In this document: positions 1 through 6,133 of the stretch, piece after piece
Numbering within the stretch: the stretch's first letter is position 1
How the letters are laid out: each line of letters starts with the position of its first letter
Source of the DNA: Christensenella sp.
GTDB taxonomy: Bacteria; Bacillota; Clostridia; Christensenellales; Maliibacteriaceae
Reading direction: 5' to 3'
DNA length: 7,852 bases
Assembly: GCA_019420085.1 (NCBI GenBank)
Contig: JAHZHV010000124.1
Location: 1 to 7,852, forward strand
Program-made: the position numbers and the translations under genes
Notes under the pieces: generated by a model
Database searches by the model: none
What the model saw: only the letters and a program-made list of their open reading frames with translations
Told to the model about the DNA's origin: nothing

Positions 1-1034
1 TCGATACCACACGCCTGCATGGCATCCAACGCACGCTGTATGACATGCGGATGTGCCGCCAACACACGCTTCATATTCCGATAATTGTCCCGAATCTGCA
101 CCTGTACTTTCACCGCAGGATATTTTTCAGCCAACTGATCCGCTGCATGCTGAAAAAATAGCTTTTTCTGCGCAAACGCCGCATCATCATGATCCCGGAT
201 CAAAAATGTCAGTTTTGCACTGCGACAAACACCCTGCATTTTTTCCAGATGATAAAACCCTTCATATCCCTGTGTCTGTTCAGGACGCTGTTGTACCGGC
301 AAAAGAGAAATAAATTCCTGTGCCAGCAAACATGCGTTAATCATCTTACCATACGCCTGACCGGGATGCGTGCTGACACCTTCAATCATTAATTGTGCAC
401 AAGCAGCATTGAAATTCTCATACTGCACCTGTCCCAGCGCGCCCCCGTCGACGGTATAAGCAAAATCCGCACCAAAGCGTTCCAGATCAAAGTGCGATGT
501 ACCTCGTCCAATTTCCTCATCCGGCGTAAAGGCGATCTGCACCGTGCCATGCGGCGCCGCATCCGGACGCATCAGGGCTTCACACAAGGCAACAATCTCG
601 GCGATACCCGCCTTATCGTCCGCCCCCAGCAGCGTCGAGCCGTCTGTGGTAATCAATTCCTTTCCCACATATGCACGAAGCTCCGGAAAGTCGTCCGGAT
701 GCATGACAGCATTTTCTCCATCACCACGCACAAGATCTCCGCCTGAATACTGTATCATAAGCGGCTTGACGTTCCGGCCGGGTGCCGCCTCGCTGGTATC
801 CATATGTGCAATCAGTCCAATGGACGGCAGCGATTCGTATCCCGGCGTTGCCGGAATCGTCGCATACACATAACCATAATCATCCATCTGCGCAAATACA
901 CCCAAATCACACAGATCGCCAGTCAATACCATAGCAAGCATCAACTGTCCTTTTGTGCTGGGCACGGCACTGCTTGCCGCATCAGATTGAGAATCGATCG
1001 ACGCATAGCGTGTGAAGTACTCTTTGACTGTCAT
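1..1034 (-). CDS. pepT: Peptidase T (tripeptidase, M20B family), C-terminus cut off by the window edge
   Basis: A cytoplasmic zinc aminopeptidase that removes the N-terminal residue from tripeptides, used in peptide nutrition and turnover. The visible 344 residues are the N-terminal part of a protein usually about 405-410 long. Metal and catalytic residues sit where they do in Salmonella PepT, within one position: His77 and Asp79 (AHMDT), Asp139 (GADDKAG), Glu173-Glu174 (PDEEIG) and Asp196 (TVDGG). The HPGQAYGKMINA stretch of the dimerisation domain is also present. The last zinc ligand, a histidine near residue 379, would lie outside the window. The start is ATG at 1034 (MTVKEYF), with AGGAGG at 1044-1049 spaced 9 nt from it. 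The gene follows an aldo/keto reductase on the same strand, with a strong hairpin between them, so its own promoter is not obvious. No frameshift was seen in the part translated. The family call is very secure. Confidence 0.96.
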   Translation of the reverse strand, partial: MTVKEYFTRYASIDSQSDAASSAVPSTKGQLMLAMVLTGDLCDLGVFAQMDDYGYVYATIPATPGYESLPSIGLIAHMDTSEAAPGRNVKPLMIQYSGGDLVRGDGENAVMHPDDFPELRAYVGKELITTDGSTLLGADDKAGIAEIVALCEALMRPDAAPHGTVQIAFTPDEEIGRGTSHFDLERFGADFAYTVDGGALGQVQYENFNAACAQLMIEGVSTHPGQAYGKMINACLLAQEFISLLPVQQRPEQTQGYEGFYHLEKMQGVCRSAKLTFLIRDHDDAAFAQKKLFFQHAADQLAEKYPAVKVQVQIRDNYRNMKRVLAAHPHVIQRALDAMQACGI

Positions 1035-1054
1035 GTCATTATTCCTCCTGTATG

Positions 1055-1099
1055 AAAAAGCTGCGGTTGTCATATTGCAGCAGACAAACGCAGCTTTTT
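1055..1099 (-). terminator. Strong hairpin between the aldo/keto reductase and pepT, probably an intrinsic terminator
   Basis: The arms 1055-1065 (AAAAAGCTGCG) and 1089-1099 (CGCAGCTTTTT) pair perfectly over 11 bp. After one G/A mismatch the stem continues with TTGT (1067-1070) against ACAA (1084-1087), leaving a 13-nt loop. Read on the minus strand, the 3' arm ends in five T, as expected of a Rho-independent terminator for the reductase, whose stop lies 5 nt upstream. The pepT ribosome site begins only 6 nt after the hairpin, so the structure also sits in the pepT leader. Confidence 0.75.
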
Positions 1100-1103
1100 A
1101 CAT

Positions 1104-2072
1104 TTAGCCGAAAATTTCGTCGCAGCGACGTGTCAATGCAGCGTTATCTTCATCACTGAGGACAAAATCGCCCGCCGCAGCATTCATGCGTGCCTGTTCA
1201 GGCGTACGCGCACCCACCAGCGTGGCGGTCATACCCGGCTGCGCCAGCGCCCAGGCGATGGCAATATAAACGCACGGCACATCGTTTTTCTGCGCAATAC
1301 GACGCATCTCATCCAGCAGTGCGGCTGTCTTAGGCCAGATTCCCTCGGAATAATACGGATAAAAGCCGGTACGCACATCGCGTCCGTTTGCATCGGCAAA
1401 AGTGGGACGTTCTTTATACTTGCCGCTGAGCACCCCGCCGGCAATCGAACCATAAGACAGCATTCCAACATCATGCGCCGCACAGTAAGGCATGATCTGT
1501 TTTTCAATGCTTCGATTCAGCAGAGAATACGGCGGCTGCAGGCTGACAATGGGACAGTACTGCTTGGCTTCTTCAATCAAAGCGCCATCAAAATTGGATA
1601 CGCCCAAATAACGGAATAATCCCTCACGGCGCATTTTATCCAGTTCACGAAACGCATCTGCCAGCGGATGCGCCGGATCCGGATCCGGCCAATGAACCTG
1701 CATCAGATCAATGCAGTCTACATTCAAACGCTTCAGCGAGCCTTCAATCTGTCTGCGCAGCACATCCGGCCGCCAGTCTTTGTGGTAATTGTGGTCTTCA
1801 TCCTGATAGGAAACGCACTTGGTTGCCACAATCACACGGTCACGCATGCCCGCAATGGCCCGTCCAACAATCTGTTCCGCATGACCGTATCCATACGGCT
1901 GTGCCGTATCAATCAGGTTAATACCCGCTTCAATTCCGGCGCGCAGTGTCTCGATCGACAGATCATCGTCAACATCGCCGCTGCCGGCCCAACTGTCGCC
2001 GCCCATGCCCCATGTACCAAGGCCAACAACCGAGCAGTTCAGATCGCTTGATCCAAGTTTTCTGTAAATCAT
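1104..2072 (-). CDS. Aldo/keto reductase (322 residues)
   Basis: A cytoplasmic NAD(P)H-dependent oxidoreductase with a TIM-barrel fold, reducing aldehydes or ketones to alcohols. The physiological substrate cannot be read from the sequence. The catalytic tetrad is complete: Asp55 and Tyr60 (IDTAQPYGYG), Lys85 (VATK) and His127 (MQVHWPD). The family motifs VGLGTWGMGG (16-25), GVSNF (157-161) and the C-terminal cofactor-binding stretch LVGARTPEQ (285-293) are present. Full length for the family. The overall pattern resembles the IolS/YhdN-like (AKR11-13) branch, but this is only by eye. ATG at 2072 is preceded by a GAGGAG-type ribosome site at about 2083-2088. The gene appears to start its own transcription unit, since a terminator-like hairpin (2145-2181) and a dyad (2110-2129) lie upstream. 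It ends at a hairpin just before pepT on the same strand. Confidence 0.95.
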   Translation of the reverse strand: MIYRKLGSSDLNCSVVGLGTWGMGGDSWAGSGDVDDDLSIETLRAGIEAGINLIDTAQPYGYGHAEQIVGRAIAGMRDRVIVATKCVSYQDEDHNYHKDWRPDVLRRQIEGSLKRLNVDCIDLMQVHWPDPDPAHPLADAFRELDKMRREGLFRYLGVSNFDGALIEEAKQYCPIVSLQPPYSLLNRSIEKQIMPYCAAHDVGMLSYGSIAGGVLSGKYKERPTFADANGRDVRTGFYPYYSEGIWPKTAALLDEMRRIAQKNDVPCVYIAIAWALAQPGMTATLVGARTPEQARMNAAAGDFVLSDEDNAALTRRCDEIFG

Positions 2073-2109
2073 ACGTTTTCTCTCCTCTTTTTATCAGGAA
2101 CAATATTGT

Positions 2110-2129
2110 CAACGCGTCAAAACACGTTG
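2110..2129. promoter_or_regulatory. 20-bp imperfect dyad upstream of the aldo/keto reductase, possible operator
   Basis: Half-sites CAACGCGT (2110-2117) and ACACGTTG (2122-2129) are inverted repeats with one mismatch and a 4-nt centre (CAAA). On the minus strand the sequence contains TTGACG (2120-2115), and TTGACA follows at 2112-2107; either could be a -35 box. A second, perfect 10-bp palindrome ACAATATTGT lies beside it at 2100-2109. No convincing -10 box was found at a usable distance from the start, so the promoter itself is not called. A repressor site is an inference. Confidence 0.35.
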
Positions 2130-2144
2130 CCGACACTCCGATGC

Positions 2145-2181
2145 AAACGACCGCATCCCCCTGCGGAAAATGCGGTCGTTT
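2145..2181 (-). terminator. Hairpin ending the three-gene membrane protein/TSCPD operon
   Basis: Arms 2145-2156 (AAACGACCGCAT) and 2170-2181 (ATGCGGTCGTTT) form a perfect 12-bp stem with a 13-nt loop, 26 nt past the TSCPD stop codon. On the minus strand the 3' arm ends in only three T before GC, so the U-tract is short. It is the only strong hairpin between this operon and the next gene, which supports a terminator role. Confidence 0.65.
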
Positions 2182-2207
2182 TGCTGCATTTGTTTTATTG
2201 TACTACA

Positions 2208-2465
2208 TCATGCATTCTGACGCAATGCTTCCTCAATGGCTTTTGCCAGCTGGTCAGGGCACGACGTTGGCTTTGCGCCGCAGCGAATGCCGGAAAGCGT
2301 TTTGACAACTTCATCCACCGGGCGTCCAACCGCCAACCGGCACACACCCTGTGTATTTCCGGCGCATCCGCCTACAATTGTGGCATTGCGCAAGATACCA
2401 TCTTCGATTTCCACATCAATGCGAGAAGAACATACTGCACGATCCGTCTGATAAGAATACTTCAT
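2208..2465 (-). CDS. Small four-cysteine TSCPD domain protein (TIGR03905 family), 85 residues
   Basis: An uncharacterised cytoplasmic protein. It carries the signature TSCPD (67-71) near the C-terminus in the context IRCGAKPTSCPDQLAKAIEE. The family (Pfam TSCPD; TIGR03905) is known from Firmicutes as proteins of about 85 residues with four invariant cysteines, distantly related to a C-terminal domain of adenosylcobalamin-dependent ribonucleotide reductases. Cysteines here are 12, 34, 42, 62 and 69; 12, 34, 62 and 69 look like the invariant four and 42 (GVCRL) looks extra. Metal or Fe-S binding or thiol chemistry is plausible but unproven. I chose ATG at 2465, which gives the usual family length. 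GTG codons at 2477 and 2474 would lengthen it slightly into the preceding gene. The ATG lies 5 nt after the TGA of the large membrane protein, and its weak ribosome site (GGTGAG) overlaps that stop, so translation is probably coupled. A hairpin follows. Confidence 0.9.
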   Translation of the reverse strand: MKYSYQTDRAVCSSRIDVEIEDGILRNATIVGGCAGNTQGVCRLAVGRPVDEVVKTLSGIRCGAKPTSCPDQLAKAIEEALRQNA

Positions 2466-2470
2466 TTTAC

Positions 2471-4558
2471 TCACCACTTCTTTTCATCATCTGCCCAGTC
2501 ATCGCCAAGCAGGTCATCCAAAAATGCATCATCATCTGCAGGGGGCGCCTGATATGTCGGCGCATCCTGCGGCGGCACGTAAGAACCGCTTGTAAACTCC
2601 TGACGCGGTGTACCACCATACAGGTCGTAGCCATCCTGCGGCGCATCATATCCAAAGATTGTCGACGCACTGGAAGAGAAGCTCTGCGACGTGTAATCCT
2701 GCTGCGCATTATCCCGAGAATCCGGATCGGATCCATCCGTCAGCTGCGGCATAGCGCGCCGCGTCACGCCGATTTGCGAGTCGTTGAACAGGGAATCTGC
2801 AAATTGGGAACCTGTATAGTTCGTACTTCGATAGCTTCCGCTGTAGGCCGATCCATCGTCTGCGTAACCATCCTGATAACCATCCACCTGGCCATCATAA
2901 TCGCCATAGCCATAGCCGTCGTAATAGCCACCGCCATCACCATCATCACCGCCGTATGGCCCATCATCATAGCCGTAGCCATCCTGATCGTACCCATCCG
3001 TTCCGCCGGAAGCCAGGCGACGCGCTTTGTTTTTGCGCTCCTGCGTAATCAAAACAAAGAATACCACGCCAGCGGCAACCAACAGGAATCCAACAACACC
3101 CAGCAAAATCCAAAGCCATGTCAGATTTCCGCCCTTATTAGCATCCTGCGTGTTGTCCTTAATGGGCTGATCCGCAACGGTAATACTGCATGCCGCCGCA
3201 CCTGCAATCAGTTCCGCGCCTTCCTCGGTTGTGGCAACCAGTTCAAAGCGCAGCGTACAGCTTTCCTCAATACGCATCTCATAATCCTGTGTTGTCGTAC
3301 CGGGACTTAAGATGACGAGAGAAAACAATGTAGGACCATCCACCTGCCGGACAATCATCGGCAAATTAATCGGTTCCGTGCGATCATTATAGAATTCGAA
3401 CGTGAAAATAACCGTATCCGGCTCTTCCAGTTCAGGATAATCGGCTTCCACCGTCATATCCACACGCACGTCATCCTCGGAAAGTTTGACGTTAAACTTT
3501 AACTCATACTCACGTGTAATCTCAGCGTTGTCACTGCCGATGCCCGTAACATAAACCTTATAAGGATCGCTGTTTTCAATTGTTGTCTCGTAAGTAAAGT
3601 CTTTGCTCTCTCCCGCCTTCAGCGTCAGATCCTTGAGCACCTCAACGCCATAGATATCCGTTACCGTGATCTGCGTGATATCCATCGTTCCCGTATTCGT
3701 CAGCTTTCCTTCAAAGCTGACCTTATCTCCCCGGGAAACCTCCAGTGTACTTGGCGTAAGATCAATCGTCAATCCCGCCTCTGCAAGCGTCACGGCAACT
3801 TCGTTGGAGACGCTGCTGATTTGCATACCGGGAACGTCGCCAATGACAGATTTGCCGGTTGCTGTTACACGAACCGTGATCGTCTGCAGCATCGTATGCT
3901 GTGCCGTAACGGTCTTGCTTTCTCCAACCCCCAGCGATATGCCGCTTGCAATGGTACCAAGCGTGGGATCCGTCAACGAAATATCAGAAAGCGCCGTATT
4001 GCCTGTATTTTCCAGCAAAACCGTAAACGTTACAACCTGATTTTCCGGTACGGCCGTACCGCCGTTGCTGGCCGAAAGCGTCAGGTTCATCGAAGACTTC
4101 GCTTCCGCTTTGGTCACGATTACGTTCACCGGATCGGATTTAAGCGATTGACCGCCCTCGCTTGTGCCGCTGGCCTGCAAAGTTACGCGCCAATAATTCT
4201 GTCCGTTTCCGATATTCAAATGGCGGTCATCCGACAGTGTAACATTCACGCTGTAATTATATGTACCGCCTGCATCAATCTGCGCAACGCCAACGCCTGT
4301 CTCGACCGGACTGCCGACACGGGTTATGTCCTGAAGTCTGACATCGCGAATGGCCTCGCCGGTGGTATTGGAAATGGTTCCGGTAATCGTAATCTGTCCG
4401 GCGGCAATCAATTCCGTCGTACCGGAACTTGCCGTCAGCGTCAGTCCGGAGGCATATGCCGTATGTACGGGCAGCGCTGCACAAAACGCCGTAACCGCCA
4501 GGACAAATGCCAAAACCAGCGATGCGGTATTCTTAAAAAGCCTCTGCTTTATCCTCAT
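2471..4558 (-). CDS. Large Ig-like repeat membrane protein with a Gly/Tyr/Asp-rich cytoplasmic tail (695 residues)
   Basis: Function unknown. Residues 1-36 form a typical signal peptide (MRIKQRLFKN, hydrophobic core, cut after TAYA). About four beta-rich Ig-like units of 100-110 residues follow, near 39-150, 157-261, 262-361 and 364-464, with CARDB/DUF11-like phrases such as LLENTGNTALSDISLTD and KLTNTGTMDITQITVTD. A single transmembrane helix spans about 479-504 and is followed by QERKNKARR, giving an outside-N, inside-C topology. The cytoplasmic tail (about 515-695) is low complexity: its first 60 residues hold about 15 Asp, 12 Tyr and many Gly with no Lys or Arg. It ends in the acidic peptide DDAFLDDLLGDDWADDEKKW. 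Start: ATG at 4558 has GGGAGG at 4569-4574; an upstream GTG at 4582 has no ribosome site. It lies 57 nt after the FlgD-like membrane protein and 5 nt before the TSCPD gene, as the middle gene of an operon. Domain limits are by eye. Confidence 0.85.
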   Translation of the reverse strand: MRIKQRLFKNTASLVLAFVLAVTAFCAALPVHTAYASGLTLTASSGTTELIAAGQITITGTISNTTGEAIRDVRLQDITRVGSPVETGVGVAQIDAGGTYNYSVNVTLSDDRHLNIGNGQNYWRVTLQASGTSEGGQSLKSDPVNVIVTKAEAKSSMNLTLSASNGGTAVPENQVVTFTVLLENTGNTALSDISLTDPTLGTIASGISLGVGESKTVTAQHTMLQTITVRVTATGKSVIGDVPGMQISSVSNEVAVTLAEAGLTIDLTPSTLEVSRGDKVSFEGKLTNTGTMDITQITVTDIYGVEVLKDLTLKAGESKDFTYETTIENSDPYKVYVTGIGSDNAEITREYELKFNVKLSEDDVRVDMTVEADYPELEEPDTVIFTFEFYNDRTEPINLPMIVRQVDGPTLFSLVILSPGTTTQDYEMRIEESCTLRFELVATTEEGAELIAGAAACSITVADQPIKDNTQDANKGGNLTWLWILLGVVGFLLVAAGVVFFVLITQERKNKARRLASGGTDGYDQDGYGYDDGPYGGDDGDGGGYYDGYGYGDYDGQVDGYQDGYADDGSAYSGSYRSTNYTGSQFADSLFNDSQIGVTRRAMPQLTDGSDPDSRDNAQQDYTSQSFSSSASTIFGYDAPQDGYDLYGGTPRQEFTSGSYVPPQDAPTYQAPPADDDAFLDDLLGDDWADDEKKW

Positions 4559-4615
4559 CTGCAATGATCCTCCCAAAATCACGCTGCTTTGTCGCAGTCG
4601 TTGCTGTCATCGTAT

Positions 4616-5860
4616 TTACGCCTGTCCTTCTTCCGTCGGAGATGTCTGCGTTTCACTCGGCGTAGACGTTTCACTCGGCGTCGGTGTGGGCGTCGGTGTG
4701 GGCGTCGGCGTGGGTGTAGGCGTCGGTGTGGGCGTCGGCGTCGGCGTCTGGGTCGGTGTTTCACTCGGTGTCTGCGTCGGCGTCTCACTCGGCGACTGCG
4801 TGGGTGTTTCACTGGGCGTCGGCGTAGGCGTTGCACTCGGCGTCGGCGTCGCAATGATTGCCGGACGTCTGCTCGGCGTACGGTAGGGTTCCTGCGCGAC
4901 AGTAAAGTCCGCCGTCATACTGTTATCCACAACCCACTCCGTCTGCTGCGAAGCTTCATCTGTCGATACAGGTGATTGCTCACTCTCATCGGACATATCG
5001 TCCGTCGTCTGTGCGCTTTGTTCTTCATCCCCCTGATCTTCCTGTGCTGCGCGAAGCGCACTGACACGCACCTGATAACTCCCGAGCGTAATCCACTCAC
5101 CATTGGCGTCTGTGCCGTCAAAATACGTACGCATTTTCCCTTCCGTCACCTGCATAGCATCCTCTACGCAATAGAAAAGGGAGCCATCTGCATTCAGAAC
5201 TTCTACGCGAACAACACCATCCGCATCCGTCTCAAAGTCAATCTTCAAGCGGGATGTACCAAAAACAGGCGTTGTCGTGTTCAATGACACCGATAAAATC
5301 TTTGCTACTTCGACAGGCTCCTGCGACTGCACCGCCTGCGACGGCGACGCACTCGGATTGACAAGTACACTTTGATTCCTGGCATTTTTAATACGGCTTG
5401 TCACAAAACCACCTGTCGCCAAAACCAGTGTTAAAACCGTAGCAATCGCCGCACTGCGCACGCGAGATCCATTTCCTGCAGCAAACGGCATTTCGCGCGA
5501 CGGCACATCCAGCACAGCAGGCCGCTCCTGTACGTCCAATTCCATCTGCGGCGCCTGCTCATAGACGTCCTGGTATGCATCCGCGCTGTCTTGCTGATAT
5601 GCCTGAACGGTCTGTCCCTTTGATGGGGCAATGCCTTGATTGCTCTGACGCATATACGTCTCAGCCCTCTGCTCCCGCTTCGGCACCGCATTACTGCGAT
5701 GCTGCTGTCTTGCGGCATGCATGTCCGCATTGCGGCGCAAATAATCCGCGCCTTCTTCCTCTCCTACTGTCTGATGATACATATTGTACTGTCGGTCTGC
5801 AGCTTTGCGTGTATTCGCATCATACCTGCCACGGCCGCCGTTATTTCCATTGCCCTGCAT
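4616..5860 (-). CDS. Single-pass membrane protein with an outer FlgD-like Ig domain and a Thr-Pro repeat tail (414 residues)
   Basis: Function unknown. Residues 1-135 are predicted cytoplasmic and disordered, rich in Arg, Gln and Tyr. A transmembrane helix spans about 136-153 (VLTLVLATGG core). A beta-rich domain at about 188-269 ends in YFDGTDANGEWITLGSYQVR, very like the FlgD Ig-like domain pattern. An acidic Ser/Thr/Asp/Glu linker (270-309) leads to a Thr-Pro tail (338-414) with three SETPTQ[ST]P units and an uninterrupted (TP)12 at 372-395. No LPXTG sorting signal is present, so the tail probably spans or enters the cell wall from an N-terminal anchor. Start: ATG at 5860 with AGGAGT at 5873-5878, a longish 12-nt spacing. 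An upstream in-frame TTG at 5893 lies only about 15 nt from the predicted transcription start and has no ribosome site. First gene of a three-gene operon behind the promoter at 5916-5945. Confidence 0.85.
   Translation of the reverse strand: MQGNGNNGGRGRYDANTRKAADRQYNMYHQTVGEEEGADYLRRNADMHAARQQHRSNAVPKREQRAETYMRQSNQGIAPSKGQTVQAYQQDSADAYQDVYEQAPQMELDVQERPAVLDVPSREMPFAAGNGSRVRSAAIATVLTLVLATGGFVTSRIKNARNQSVLVNPSASPSQAVQSQEPVEVAKILSVSLNTTTPVFGTSRLKIDFETDADGVVRVEVLNADGSLFYCVEDAMQVTEGKMRTYFDGTDANGEWITLGSYQVRVSALRAAQEDQGDEEQSAQTTDDMSDESEQSPVSTDEASQQTEWVVDNSMTADFTVAQEPYRTPSRRPAIIATPTPSATPTPTPSETPTQSPSETPTQTPSETPTQTPTPTPTPTPTPTPTPTPTPTPTPSETSTPSETQTSPTEEGQA
4649..4851 (-). repeat. Degenerate hexamer repeats encoding the Thr-Pro tail
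   Basis: A G/T-rich (plus strand) tract of 6-nt units lies inside the FlgD-like membrane protein gene. The core 4676-4747 is 12 successive Pro-Thr codon pairs. The 12-nt unit CGGTGTGGGCGT occurs exactly at 4682-4693, 4694-4705 and 4724-4735. Between 4748 and about 4819 the unit is about 24 nt (SETPTQ[ST]P). Pro codons CCG, CCC and CCT and Thr codons ACG and ACA are mixed, so it is not a perfect microsatellite, but the length could still vary in steps of 6 nt, which keeps the frame. Confidence 0.9.
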
Positions 5861-5915
5861 CGTAAACTGTGCACTCCTTAGGCTTTGATCCAAACGTCCA
5901 AGACGTCTACCGTGA

Positions 5916-5945
5916 ATTATATCACAGACGCCCTATTCGTTTCAA
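5916..5945 (-). promoter_or_regulatory. Sigma-A-type promoter of the membrane protein/TSCPD operon
   Basis: On the minus strand TTGAAA (5945-5940) and a perfect TATAAT (5921-5916) are separated by 18 nt. This predicts transcription start near 5909 and a leader of about 48 nt to the ATG at 5860. The -10 box lies between inverted half-sites GTGA (5912-5915) and TCAC (5922-5925), which could be coincidental or a repressor site. Confidence 0.75.
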
Positions 5946-5988
5946 CTTAACATTTTTTGCATAAAACAGTCGCAGAATTGTTAATCTT

Positions 5989-6092
5989 TTGAAAAAACTT
6001 CCAACATTCCATCTATCAGTGTTACACCTATGTGCATGCAACAGCATCTTTGTATTTATATTGGTATGGATCCGTCTTTTGAGGATTATACT
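5989..6092 (+). promoter_or_regulatory. Probable promoter region of the flavoprotein pair, exact boxes uncertain
   Basis: The 273-nt gap between the two divergent start codons (5861-6133) must hold a plus-strand promoter. Two weak candidates are visible. One is TATACT (6087-6092), a good -10 with no good -35; TTGGTA at 6061-6066 is 20 nt away. The other is TTGAAA (5989-5994) with TCTATC (6012-6017) at 17 nt. The first gives a leader of about 35 nt. I see no RNA gene or small ORF with a ribosome site in this gap. Confidence 0.3.
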
Positions 6093-6133
6093 AAAATCCG
6101 ATACATTTATTGCAATCGGAGCGTGAGCTGACC

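Noticed and set aside
2351..3310. Plus-strand open frame of 319 codons opposite the C-terminal half of the Ig-like membrane protein
   Set aside because: Composition is biased (runs of Ile/Ala/Val opposite the Gly/Tyr/Asp codons), no ribosome site, no recognisable domain; the minus strand encodes a coherent signal peptide, Ig-like domains and transmembrane helix.
3821..4567. Plus-strand open frame of 248 codons opposite the N-terminal half of the same gene
   Set aside because: Cys/Arg-rich with no domain or ribosome site; a shadow of the real minus-strand gene.
4559..4582. Upstream GTG start for the Ig-like membrane protein
   Set aside because: It has no ribosome site and would put the real GGGAGG inside the coding sequence and spoil the signal peptide N-terminus.
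4649..4851. CRISPR-like or minisatellite array
   Set aside because: Units are 6-24 nt without spacers and keep a Thr-Pro reading frame; it is coding repeat.
4350..4886. Plus-strand frame with a long Gly-Val repeat, and Arg-rich frames over the same tract
   Set aside because: These are other-frame readings of the hexamer repeats that encode Thr-Pro on the minus strand, where the flanking sequence gives a sensible protein.
4923..4931. TTATCCACA, a perfect DnaA box
   Set aside because: A single copy inside a coding sequence (Val-Val-Asp-Asn codons) with no cluster, AT-rich region or origin genes nearby; chance.
5947..5984. TTAACA/TGTTAA inverted repeat in the divergent promoter gap
   Set aside because: Only 6 bp with 26 nt between; in AT-rich DNA this is expected by chance.
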